NCBI GenBank assembly: GCA_023055355.1
Contig: JALJCS010000020.1
Span: 6,431,001-6,495,000 of the forward strand
Reading direction: 5' to 3'
Origin: Agelaius tricolor
Lineage: Eukaryota > Chordata > Aves > Passeriformes > Icteridae
Length of the DNA: 64,000 nt
A program made the position numbers and the translations under genes. Shown here in pieces: positions 11,322-22,900 of this stretch (within the stretch, counting starts at the first letter, position 1; every line of letters starts with the position of its first letter). The notes below the pieces were generated by a model that saw only the letters and a list, made by a program, of their open reading frames with translations, did no database searches and was not told where the DNA came from.

Positions 11322-13319
11322 CTTTGTGGGAATGCTAGCAACTAGTGTGAAAGCCTGAGATGCTGCTGCTTTGTTGGTGTGAGGATAGCAAATGAGGTGG
11401 TATCTTGGGAAACTGAATCTCTCTCACGATCTGTGTTGAGCAGTGCTCAGTTTCAGACTCAATAGACTGGAGAGAGGCTGATTACATGTGTGAGATGGGG
11501 ATTTAAATATACTTCTCAGCTCTGATGTTTCGCAGGTTAATCTCCCTGTGCCTCCCTTACCAAGGTTTTCAACAAGACTAAAAAAACTCCCTCTGTCACT
11601 TGCATCTGTTCTGCCTTTTTCATTTAAAAGACATTTAAACCCAGCAGTGCTGTCTATGTGTGTTTTTACTGAGAGCACCTTCACACCGTGGCTGTGCAGC
11701 GAGCCTTGTAGCTGGCTCAAAGTTTTGCACCCCTAAATCTGGGGTCTGTACCAATCAGAACAATTTATTTTAACAAAATGCTGACCCTTGGTATATAGTT
11801 TACATTCTGCAGCTGCTGCCAGCCCTGACCGTGCCTCATGCTCAGCACTGAGCTGAGCAGCAGCAGCCAGTATTGCTTACCCCGGATCCTCTGCCTGCAG
11901 CAGATAATGCCTCAAAGCTCCTTCCTCCTGTGCATTTAAAGTACACAGCCCTATTAGAAGATTAAGTTACTTTGAACAGGAACAGCTCCTGCATTGTAGC
12001 TCAGGCTGGTTCTCACTTTGTTCCACTTTAGATGTTGCCAAGTCTCTCTGTGACTTTTTTCCCCCCATGATGTAGTTGCAGAGCATGAAATTGTTTGGTG
12101 CTGGGTAATGCAGTGACTGTGGGGTTGTTGCTGTTATCTGTAACATATTAGGCAGCTGTAATTTCTCTTTGACTTTTTGGTGTCCAGGTGAGAGTTGGTT
12201 TCTGTGGGTTTGTTTGGGGGTGTGTGTGCTATTACTGCCACTTCTTTTTTTCCAGAGCTTCTTTCCCTGCCTGCCTTTGTACCTCACCAAACTGTCAGAT
12301 GAGAAATGAATACATTTGGTAGAGAAATTAGACCATTAATTCCGCAAGATGTTTTCAGTGATATGTCAAGATCTCAGTTTGATAGAAAGGACTGGTTAGA
12401 GGAGGAAACCATCTGATCACTTCAGATTGAGCAATTAACTACTTAACAGCTGGAAAAAAGATTGCAAGTGATGTGATTCTTCACACCGGCAGCACTTAGC
12501 TATTCCAGCCACAGTTTTAAAAGGCTTTGAACAGGAGATTAGTATCTTGCTCATTTTGCAGATGAGCAAACAGAAGTACAGAGGGGAGATGAATAGGCTG
12601 AAGCAGTAGGTCAACAGGAGAGCCAAAAGAATGAATCCTGGCTGTCTAAATCCGATCTGTTAGAGCTGAGGCAGTAATGTTTTCCCCTAGGGTTATTTCA
12701 TCTGCCAGGGATGACATGGCCAAAATTTTCAAGGCTTTATTTTGTTTTATGTTAATTTTTTTCCTTTAGTATGTGGGTGACTGAATGAAATCCTCATAGT
12801 GAGAGAGTGTATGTCCAACACTTTGCAAACATGTGAGAGCCTGTGGTTCAGCATGCCCCATCTTTGTGATACCTGAAGAGCAAAACCAAAATGCTTCTCT
12901 GCACACATGAGGGCTGTTTCAGTGATCCTTGAGCTGTTGCTGAGCTCAGTGTGCCAGCCACCTTTGCCATCCCCTTGGTGGTATTTTGCAGCAGGTCTGC
13001 AAAGAGCCATGGGGCTGTAGCTCTATAAACAGCGGAGGCAGCCAGTTGTGCATCTTGGTGATGAGAGCCAGGGAGCTTCCTGCTCTCCTGTGCCTGGGCA
13101 GACCCCTTCATTTTCCACTCCTGGGGCTCTGATCTGATGTAGCTGTTCCATGGCTCCGCTTCCCCATTAATCACAGACCCGCAGCTGAATTTTGGGTTGG
13201 AGTTTGGCTGTGGGAGTTCAGGCAGGCTCTGCTTCGCACTCGAGAGGCCTCACTGCTCCCCTTGCTGTGTTGTTCTGTAGCTGGGTTTAAAATATATATT
13301 GTTGCTGGCATTGGAATCC
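11322..13319. other. Unique non-coding DNA, no gene seen
   Basis: Short domain-free frames only (up to 108 codons, minus strand). No mobile element is recognised. Confidence 0.5.
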
Positions 13320-13377
13320 ATATCTGCTCCCAGCATATGCTATTGGCACAATACCAGCAGATGCTGTTGAGCAGTAT
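13320..13377. other. 58-nt imperfect hairpin
   Basis: The arms pair as follows: ATA/TAT (13320-13322 with 13375-13377), CTGCTC/GAGCAG (13324-13329 with 13369-13374), CAGCAT/ATGCTG (13331-13336 with 13361-13366), TGC/GCA (13338-13340 with 13357-13359) and TATTG/CAATA (13341-13345 with 13349-13353). The loop is 3 nt. That gives about 23 pairs with small bulges. The size is near the lower limit for a microRNA precursor and the loop is tight. It could be a structured RNA, a palindromic protein-binding site, or chance. I do not recognise the sequence. Confidence 0.4.
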
Positions 13378-14753
13378 CAAATCTCGAGGCGCAGCTCTGC
13401 TCTGAAGTGTGACTCTGTGAAATGGCACCGTGGGGCTCCTCCTCAGGGTCTCGATGACTTTCGTGTGAAGTTCTCTCTTAGAAAGTGAAAGATGCTGGTT
13501 GTTTGTTTTTAACAGCCGTCCTGACAAACCAAACCTGGAGCTGGGTTTGGTTTTAAGGGAAATGGCAGGGCTGGGGTGGGATTCTGGCTCCCCTCCCACT
13601 CTCTTTCTGTCTCAGTTGTGCAGCAGGGAAGCTCTTGGGACAGGGAGAGGGGCATTTGTCAGTGCCAAAGGAGTCAGGCTGCCCTTGCAAGTTACAAATA
13701 TTTCCATTTAGCTGTTTAATAACAAGTTGGTCACGCTCCGTTTGAAGCTCTCTTAAAAATGCAAAATCCATTGGGGAGAATAAAAATTTCAGAGATGTCA
13801 ATAATTAGCATTGTCAAGAGTGGGGATTTAGTTATAAAAAAAGAAATCAAGTGAATGAATAATGAGTTAATATTCTTCTTTACATCTTTCCACCCTTACT
13901 CTCCTTTTGCTCGAGATGAAATGATTATAAGCAAACTTACTGCACAACTGACTCTTTGCTTATTGTTCCTCCTCCTATGAAGTGCGGTGCCATCTGGCAC
14001 ATGGACAAGTGGGGAAGATTGATGGCTAACAAAGAGCACCATTCATTTTCTCCTACCAGATTTGGACAGAAAACAAACGTTTTTAATCAAATCTATATGT
14101 TTCTAAGGAATATTGGCTGCTGAAAACTTGCCAGCAGCTGAATTTTCCCCCCCTTCCCTGCCTTGTGAGAATTATATCCTGCCAGGCTGATTCATGGATG
14201 GGACAGTGTGGGTGCTTTTTCTCCTGTGCCTTGTTTTCTTTCACCTTACTGAGACAAGCAAAAGAAAGGGCTGTGGGTGCTGAAGAGAGGGAAGAGGGGG
14301 AATGGCTATGTGTGGTAGCACAAACAGTCTTAAAATTCAAGAGTACAGTTGTTTTAATGGCCTCACAATGAATCATGCAAAACAACTGTCTGAGGAAAAC
14401 ACACAGTTGCTTTCAATGAAGCAACTAAAACATCAGTGGAAAGTTTGCCTGCAGCGTTCTTTCATTTCCCTGAGAAAAATGAAAGATTTATGGATTCCTT
14501 CTCCCATCTATCTTCTCTCAATAATTATGCAGTCACTGGGTAATACAGGAATTTAGGATCCATAAGGGGAATTCACTCATGGTGCTCGACTGGGAAGGGG
14601 GGAGATTGAGGTTTTCCTGGGAGGGTGGAAGGAAGGGCTGATCCATGGTATGGAGCAGCTGAGCCACAGAGTGATGTGAAAACCCAGACCTTGGGGTTAG
14701 GGAGCTTGGAGGAGGTTCTGGGCTGTGGCTTGGCTTCCATGGAGCACAGGATA
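13378..14753. other. Unique non-coding DNA, no gene seen
   Basis: Open frames of up to 142 codons on the minus strand overlap plus-strand frames and have no domain. A CpG-containing stretch follows the hairpin at 13380-13470. Nothing else is identified. Confidence 0.5.
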
Positions 14754-14778
14754 ATCTTGGTTTAAGATTTTTTTTTTT

Positions 14779-14816
<38 letters not shown>

Positions 14817-14949
14817 TCTGAAGTTCACCTTATCCTTAAAGGTGCATAATTTACCAGGTCTCCTGTGATAACTTTGTATCTCGCAGAGAAACTGAAATAG
14901 GAACTCAGCTTATTAAAACTAAATTAGTATAAAAAGAAAAAAGTTTCTC
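14754..14949. repeat. Duplicated block, copy B (196 bp)
   Basis: This is a direct repeat of the block at 11160-11321, about 3.6 kb downstream. It differs mainly by a much expanded poly-T and six substitutions. Both copies share the 13 bases before the T run, so the T tract lies inside the duplicated unit rather than forming the tail of one insertion. Confidence 0.9.
14768..14813. repeat. Expanded poly-T tract
   Basis: Eleven Ts, GG, then 33 Ts. The corresponding position in copy A has only 12 Ts. The run is long enough to be length-polymorphic and prone to assembly error. Confidence 0.9.
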
Positions 14950-14976
14950 AAAACTATTAGTATAAAAAGAAAAAAG
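14915..14976. repeat. Partial tandem duplication at the end of copy B
   Basis: AAAACTAAATTAGTATAAAA and what follows (14915-14949) is repeated, with two bases missing and without the TTTCTC end, at 14950-14976. The second unit lies outside the block shared with copy A, so this tandem step is specific to this locus. Confidence 0.8.
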
Positions 14977-17900
14977 GAATAATCAACTGCATGGCACAAG
15001 AAAGGAGGTGGTTAAGGCAGAGATGATGTCAGTTTTTAGGGTTCAAGGAACGTTGTCATAGATGTTTAAATATCCTGGCAAGTGCAATCCTTGCCTAGCT
15101 GTGTTTTCACTAGGCACATTTCATGAGAGGGGCTTTTGCTTTCTGCTCAGATACAGAAAGGGGGAAAAGAGGACTTGGCCATTTGAATATTAAATTCAGA
15201 TGCCTTTAATAGTACCTATAAATTAATAGGATTTCATGCCCAGCATTCAAAAATATTGTAAAGAGGATGTGGATATGTAAAGATAAAATGGATTTTGTAG
15301 CGCTTTAGCTGTGGAAAGAAAATTATTTTCGTTTTGATTTTTTTAATATATTTTTTCCCTTTGAAGTCAAATAATGGACTTAATTAACTCTAAGCACCTG
15401 GATTTGAAGCTTTGAAAATGATCCTTTCATTGCAGTGCTGCTGAATTTTCTGGAAAGTTGGATCTGCAGGTACACAGCCTCGTACAGTGTACATGTGCTG
15501 TTTGCTGTGGTGCTGGAGGCAGGCACCGCCTGAAACTGCTGCAGGTCTGAGCCTGGGGTGTCCTGGGCCAGCACTGGCCTTGGGGATGGGGTGCCCCAAA
15601 TCCCCAGGGCAGGTGGGAGCATCTTCGGGGGCTTGGGGAGAGGGGGGAGAAGAGACAGCTCTGCTGTCGTGGTGTTTGAAGGAGAAATAAAACCAGCTGA
15701 GGGAAGGGAGTGACTGTGTTGACACAGAAAGTTTCCAACTGTTGTAATTATATATAAGTTCAGAGCTTAAATTGCTCTTGAAGCAGGCAGATTGATATTC
15801 CTTCCAAGCATTGCTGCATACTGTTCTCCTTTCCTTCCTGCTGCTATAAATCTGGATGCTCTTGTTGATATAAATATTCTGTCTTTTAAAGAATTTTTCT
15901 AAACTTTCCACACCCTGAATCAAGTCTCATGGGCTTTGCTTTGCATGGGATGATTAAGTTTTCCCTTTATAAGTCTTTAATTTGCTGCCTCTTAAATATT
16001 TCCTTGCACCTTCTTTACATAATAGGAAAATACAGAAGGAAGTGTACTTCAGACAGAGGGACAGCTGGTCTTTGTGTTTGAAGGAGAAAGCTTGTGTTTC
16101 TCTGCTTTAAGATGGTTTGTAGGAAAAAAGTGGCTTTAAAGAGAGTGGCATGGCCAGGAAAGGGTTCAGGGTGGAAATGTGCATATTCCTTGCTGCCTTA
16201 AAACGTGCTGGTGTGGCCTCTTAGCAGGGCAAAAGTGAGAAGCAGTGGCAAAACTTGGAAGGTTTTCTTTTTGCTCTCCTGTGACTCTGCACAAAGGCTT
16301 TAATTAATGAATGCAGTGATGCTGCTACATGCCTGTGGTGCTGGGGACAACCCCAGCCATTTGGTCCCCAGGGTGGTGCAGGATCCTCACTCTCTGGGCT
16401 GGATAGCGCTGTCCTAGGCTGGAGACAATAACCCTCAGTTTGTTGAGAGGCTTGGCTTGATGGGTGAGAGCTGAAAATAATCAAATATGAGCGCTGTGAA
16501 GAGAGGGATCTCGTAATCTTCGTGCCTGACAGAAATCCATGGGTGGGCTGAGGAACCAGCACAAAGCTGTGTTTGGGGCTGGCTGTCTGTCTGCCCTCTC
16601 TGTCTGGTGCTGGGGATGACTTTCATGTCATAAATGTGTACTTAACCAGCAGCGTGGCTGAGCCAGCTGATGTGCAGCCTGTAGAAGCAAAGGGGCGGCT
16701 TCCCATTGTCTTCAGTGAGTTGTGGATTAACTCTCAGGAGAATAATAATATCATGGTTTACTTGGCAGTAACAATGCTAGCAGTGCTGTTTGACTGCAGA
16801 CAATAAACTGAGCAAGTTATGGAAAACATGATAGCCCTGTCCTGAACAGGAGAGAGCCACTCAGATGTGAAAGCAATCCTTTTTTTGCATACCATTTCTG
16901 TGGGGAACTTCCAGCAGGGTATTTTGACATATGGCTTCTGTGTAGATGAAGTGTCAGACCTTAACTGGATAAAGATATAATTAAATTTTCAGTGAAATTG
17001 CTGGGAGTGAAGTATGAAACCTCATTTGGAAGCTCCCAGAGAAGGGGAGACGTGTCTGCCCCTTGGAGGTGCAGAGCTGTGGCTGTGAGATGCTTGTTGA
17101 GTCTGAGGGCTGGCACCAGCACCACCCTTTGTGCTGTGCCTCCTCTTCAACAGCTGTGCTCTGGAGCTGCTGGTGTGGTTTGTCAGCTCTGGGAAGGGAC
17201 CTTCTTTGGGTTTTCAGTTGTTTTATGTGAACTCACTGCAGCTTTTGCCGTTCTGGAGATGCTCCTGCAGATCAGACCTGCTGCGTTCAGCAGTGTCAGC
17301 TGAGGAAATGCTCTGGGTTTGATGCCAAATTAATGATGTGGACTCTCAAGCTTCCCACAGGAGGATGGGAGCAGTGTTTGAATGTTCACACAGGCTGAGC
17401 TTCCTGGAAGAGTCCTTGTGAGGCAGCAGTCCTGGGCCTTTGGTGTCGCTTAATGTTGGTCTCTGCAGGAGACACAGGTGTGCCAGGGACTGTTGACTCA
17501 CTGACTTCTCTTTGTCCAGCTAGAGTGACCATTTGTGGTCCTGCCTGGTGGTTTCTGTTTTGTGGGTGGCAGTGTGAAATAGCTGCTCAAAAAAAAAAGG
17601 CAAAAAAGGAGCATGCTGTTGTATGCTTATTTAAAAAAATGGTGGGGAAGATGAAACAGAGATTAAGCCAGGTTCTTAAACAGGAGGAGTGCAAATCCTC
17701 AAGGCACCCAATGGTCTGATCCTCAGAGGTAATTAGTAGGTAGCCCTATTAATTTTAATGGCAGCTCTGAGCTGTTAAAGCCTGGCTATTGCCTCTATAT
17801 TTTAAATATTATTAAATGTTACACATGCTAAGTACTTCATTGCTCTCATTTAAGAAAAAAGGCAGCTTGTTCATTGGGTGCCTCACTGAAAATTATTTTT

Positions 17901-19556
17901 ATTTTTAGTGCCTGTTGGAAAGCAGGTAGGCTCTTCTGGGAGGCAGGCTGCTGTGAGGGTAATTGTACTCCAGTGCTGCTCAAGCTTCAGGGAAATCCCT
18001 TCAGGCTGTGCTGGGTAAGAGGCAGCAGGTGATGAAGGTGTGTGTTGCTAATCCTTGGCTTTCAATGTTCCTGCAAAGCCAGAGCTGTGCCACAGCCCAG
18101 CTCCTGAGTGACAGATGCTGGAAGCATCACGCAGTGCCACGAGAAGTCATTTGACGCTGGAGTTGGGATAAGTGGTCCTGCCAAGTTTTTACAGCCTTTT
18201 ATTTCTCTGGCTGGTAGCACCATTCTTGGATGGCACAAGCTGCTTTGAAAGGCTCCCCCTTGGCATTTCCAATAGTTCTCCCATGCTTGCATGCCCTGGG
18301 TCTCCTTTTACTCCTTCTCCCGAGCAGGTGCCTGGGGTCTCAGTTGAGCTCATGAGTGTTTTTAAAAAACCCTGGGAAATATGGAAGTTTTGAAGACCTG
18401 ATTCTGTGTAGGGTTGTAGCAGCTGAAGATGATTGTGTGGGGGTGACAGTGACTTGCTGCTGGAGGGGAGGATGGTTGTCCTTGGGCCAGCAGTGCAGAT
18501 GTGACCTCTCTCTGGATTTGGGAGTGAAGTGCAGAGCATTTAACCTTTCCCTGGTGCTCTGTGGCAGGTGAGGTGAGTTGGAAACCCCAAGTGTAGTGAT
18601 TCCTTTGAGGGTGTCCTGGCAGCCTGTCAGGTCCCAAGGTGATCTGACATTCACACTGTTTTTAAAATGGAAGAGGTCAGAGCTTTTCCTAGGCTTTTAT
18701 TTATTTTGCCCTGAGTTTATTCCAGGTCGAGTTGTGAATGGAGCTGCCATGAGCCATGCCCCAGAAATGCTTGGCTGCCCTACAGCTTTGCTCTGTGTGC
18801 AGTGGGGTTGGTATTGCCCAGGGACCTGCCTGAGGAGCTGGTCAGTGTTTTTAGGGCATGGGGCAGTCCCACTGTGATGGAGATAGGAGGTGTTTGAGGG
18901 CATTGCTGTGCTAAGGGCAGGTGGGCATGGTGTGAGCAAACATCCTCACAGGAGGGAGCAAGGATGAACTGCAGTGGCAGCCAGTGGTGCCCAAAAACCT
19001 CTTGCAGAGGGAAACTGCTGGAGTGATGATCCCTTTTTACTCATTTCATGTGTAAAATATAACCTGCAGCATCTCCCTCTAGCAGCAATGTCCTTCCACG
19101 TCTCCCTTTTATTGGAATACGTGTGAAGTGTTTTAAAACTCACCTATTCTTTCTATATTATAGCATTGGGAGAAAGGGTAGTAAAAACAAGCCCCTGCCA
19201 TTTCCAAGCAACCTTGTTTTTCTGGCACTGAGACTTACTGCTGCTTGCAGTTTGCTGCCTTCACAAATGGCTGTTAGAGCAAGAAGTGAGGCAGCTCTGG
19301 ATTTGTGCCTCCCTTTGCCTCCCACCCTTAGGAAGCAGGCTCCCAGTGTGGTGTACATGTATTATACCAGCTGATTTTGTATTAACACAAAGCCCCACCC
19401 GTGCTGTTATCTTCTGAGGGAGGCATTTTGAAGGGAGCTGATACTGGAACATCTTCAGAGGCTCACAACAGGGTGCTGGGTTGCTCCAGGATGCTGTGCT
19501 TGGCTGGCACTGCACCAACGAGCTGATTTTGGTTGAGCAGATGTCTGCTAATCTTT
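14977..19556. other. Unique non-coding DNA, no gene seen
   Basis: This stretch contains the longest open frame of the window (15390-15923, minus strand, 177 codons), which is low in recognisable features and overlapped by other frames. G-rich runs occur at about 15590-15650. Several 90-116 codon frames crowd 18190-18880 on both strands without domains. A short A-rich run lies at 17588-17610. No mobile element is recognised. Confidence 0.5.
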
Positions 19557-19561
19557 GTGAG
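19557..19561. repeat. Target-site duplication, left (GTGAG)
   Basis: GTGAG immediately precedes the left LTR end TGTGGT and matches the five bases immediately after the right end. Confidence 0.88.
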
Positions 19562-19980
19562 TGTGGTGGGCTGGCCCTGGCTGGATGCCAGGTGTCACTC
19601 ACCTCCTCAGCTGGCCAGGAAGGAGAAGGTACAGCAAAAGATTTGTGGGTTGAGATAAGGGCGGAGCGATCACTCACCAGTTACCATCACAGGAAAACCA
19701 GACTCGATTTGGGAAATTGGTTTAATTTATTACCAGTCAAATCAGAGTAGGCTAGTGAGAAATAAACACAAATCTTAAAACCTGCCCAGGTTTTCTTTTT
19801 CCTTCCTAAATCCCTCATCCCAGAGGCACTCCCACTGGCACTGAAGGGCTCAGCCTTGGCCATGGTGGGTCTGGAGCCAGCTGCCCTTGGCCCCACTGGA
19901 CGTGGGGGAATCTTCTGCCAGCTCCTCACAGGGACACCCCTGCAGCCCCTCCAGGGCCAAACCTCACCACACAAACCACA
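19562..19980 (-). mobile_element. Solo ERVL-type LTR (419 bp)
   Basis: The plus strand reads TGTGGTGGGCTGGCC at the left end and AAACCACA at the right. The two ends form a perfect 6-bp inverted repeat (TGTGGT/ACCACA) with the TG...CA termini of retroviral LTRs. A 5-bp direct repeat GTGAG flanks it, the duplication length established for ERVL-class integration. The interior (GGCCCTGGCTGGATGCCAGG near the left end, GACTCGATTT around 19703) matches an avian ERVL-like LTR family I know in antisense. An AATAAA lies on the minus strand at 19726-19731, supporting minus orientation. No internal viral sequence remains, so this is a recombined solo LTR. Relatives I recall are longer in the middle, so an internal deletion is likely (inference). 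The 95-codon minus-strand frame at 19687-19974 lies inside the LTR and is not a gene. Confidence 0.9.
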
Positions 19981-19985
19981 GTGAG
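19981..19985. repeat. Target-site duplication, right (GTGAG)
   Basis: A perfect copy of the five bases at 19557-19561, directly abutting the LTR end ACCACA. Confidence 0.88.
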
Positions 19986-22900
19986 CAGCTACCTTGCCAT
20001 TCTGTCAAGCACAGCCTAGAGGACAGATGTTTGATGAAAGCACTGAAATATTTATCTGGGATATTTTTCCCCCTGCAGCTGAGATTGCTTGTTGTGCCTA
20101 TTAATCTTTTACAAGTCTTGCATCTGCTCAGAGGTGGGTTGTTTCAGGCTTGGAATGAATTCTGTGTGTGTGTGGTTTGAAGGGGTGGTGTAATGAACAA
20201 ACATGATGTGTATGTGAATAAATTGAATGCATAAAGCAGATGAATTAATCCCTCAGTCGCTGAAAGTCTCTTCCAGTAACAATAATAAAAAAAACCCTAT
20301 AATGCACCTTCTTCTATGGGCATTTACTCCTCTCATTCAGGAGATCTTTGCCCTGCATTTTGTAAAATTAGGATTTCAATGGGCATGTCCTTAAAGAGAG
20401 TTTGTCCTTTCATGTATGGTTCTGTAAAGCCTGGGTGCAGCATTGTTAGGTAGTGCAGAGCTCCCACTCCGAGTTAGCAGCTCTCTTGTTTATTCAGAAT
20501 TTATTTTCAGCTACAACCGTACCTTCCTGTAAAGCTTATTTCTTCTGCATGCACTTGTAATCAGAGGCACTTGTGTCTCCCTTTCCTCCTGTTGTACCAG
20601 GTGTGTTCACCAGGGCTGGTGATTGAAACACCAGAACAGCCTGGGAGAACCAGGGGCACTGAAAAAGCCAAGAAACCACATACAAAACTTCCTCTCCCCC
20701 ACCAAGAATAGCCTTGTTGGACAGTATATTAAACCCTGTGTTGAACTTCAGAAAAAACCCAGCCCCAAAATTAATAGGGATTAATACTTGTAAAGTTATT
20801 AAAAAGGTTTCCAATGCACTTTTTTTCTTTGTTACTTCTGACTTAATGGCTCATAGCTGGTTTTTCCCCTGGTCTATTCCAGCCTGCTTTTCTTTGAATG
20901 TTGCAATTCTGAGCTTAAAATCCAGTATTGTCTTTTAAGTATCTCATGGGTGTAATCCAGTTTTTGTTTTCTTTAAAATTCCTTGGCTTTTGAATCCCCC
21001 TCTTCTTTTCTCCTTGTATTAACTAAATTGAAGTAAAATGGGAAATTGTCACACAGAGCCATCTAACTTTCCCCTTCTCTCAATAGATGATAAGTTACTC
21101 AGTAAGAGTAGCACCAATTTGAAAATGATTTAGCACAGCCAGAGTTCTGCTAACCACTTTGAGAACATTTCAGGGCAATCCCATGAGATGATGGTGTATG
21201 ATGATAATTATGCTTTAGCAGAATAGGCCTATGGGATGAGCAGCTCAGGCTCAGGCTCAGGCACTCATATCCAGTCTGTGCTTTAAGGTGTGCAATTTAT
21301 TCAGTTTTGAGAATTAGGTTTTCTTCTCTGCATGTTCATATTTTATATGCAAGATTAACTTGCTTAGTCTGTAAAGTTCACCAGATATTTTCTGTTTATG
21401 TGAACCTGCCTAGTTTGAGTGATGTTGTTCATGTCACAGAAAGTGACAACAGTCCCAGTGATGTCTCCTCTGAGCAAATGCTCTCAGAAAATGTCCTCAC
21501 TTAATTGTAATCCAAAATTAATTGTTCAGCTGTCTGTCGTCTTTTTTCATGCCTTATGTATTCTGCACAGTAACATTCTTCTTTACTATGATTCATTAGT
21601 CTTCAGATTGCTTAAAAATATCCTGGACTGGAAAGACATATTAGCAAAGTCATAACTATATTGGCGGATGAATATAATCTCTTTTCAAGTGTCTACATAT
21701 GTGCCAAGATCACATCATGCATACAGAGAATAAATGAGTGGGCTTGTGAATGAGCAGGCTTCTGAAGGGCTTCTTTTGTTAATCACCAGCAAAATTGGCC
21801 AGAGAAGTTAAAGAAAAATCTAATTGGCTTTTTTAAGAGTTTTTATCACATTTTATTCATCGTCAAGGTGCTTTTTTTAATGTAAGAGCTCCTTGTCCAC
21901 CTGTTCCTCCTGTGAAACCTGTTGTGTTGGACCTCAAAATATAATAGACTCTTTAGAGGTGTTTGTAGAATTGCTGTGTTAATCATGCCAGATAATTATG
22001 AATTTGTTTTGGCCTGCTTACCTGGTTAGCACATCTCACTCACAGCAGTGCTGCAGGGCAGCCCCCCAGTGCTTGCCATGTAAGCATAAGCAGCATTTTC
22101 TAAAGCACTGGCATTGCCTGAGAGGAAAAAATCCACGGGAGGGAGAGAAATTGTGATTCTTATTAGGAGCATAATTGTTACATTGTGATTTGCCATGGTT
22201 TTCTTGTTTTGCAAATCGGGCCCAGTGGATGGGAAGCATCCTGTGGCAGAGGGATGGGAAGGGATGCTCCAGGCTGGAGGGCCTGGGAGGCTGACTCAAC
22301 AGCTCTCATATCTGCTTGGCAGTGCTTTTTATGGTGTTTGGCTGCTTGTATGAGAGATGAGCAAGGCATGGGTGTTGAGTTTAGGTGAAGGATGGAAGAA
22401 ATGACAGAGCTTGTCAGGAACGGTGCATGTGGCTGTGTGCACCATTGCTGCAGGCAGCATGCAGCTTCCCCTGCATCATTTTACTGCGTGAGCAAGGGAA
22501 AGAGAGGAGAGAAAAAAAAGTTGGGGAGCTGAAGTGTGACCTGAGAGCTGCTGGCACACGTTGTGTCTCCATCTGCTCTGCAAACATTGCTGAGAGGGGG
22601 TGAGCCCTGGCGTGGCAGTGTGACACAGGCTGTGCCTCAGGTGTGGGCTCTGTTTGCTCTGTGAGCCTTCACTGGATGGGACTGGTTAATGGAGCTCACT
22701 TTGGCAGAATGGAGCGTGTCAACCTTTCCTTTTTGTTACATTCATGGGTTATTATGTAGGACATCCAAACTGTCTTTCTAAATATGGTGAGATTTAGTAC
22801 AAGGAGTACTAAAGGAGTACAAGGAAATTAAAATGGAAAGTATAAGCAAGGCAGGCATTTATAAATGATTGAACTAAATTACACTCAGTAGAATGAGCTG

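Noticed and set aside
14768..14813. Poly-T as the tail of a processed pseudogene on the minus strand
   Set aside because: The same 13 bases precede the T run in both copies of the duplicated block, and no gene-like sequence adjoins it.
15590..15650. G-rich runs suggesting a G-quadruplex
   Set aside because: The spacing of four G-tracts with short loops is not met; one loop is about nine bases.
15390..15923. Longest open frame, 177 codons on the minus strand
   Set aside because: No recognisable domain, overlaps other frames in both orientations, and its length is within chance expectation for 64 kb of vertebrate DNA.
19687..19974. 95-codon open frame on the minus strand
   Set aside because: Lies wholly inside the solo ERVL-type LTR.
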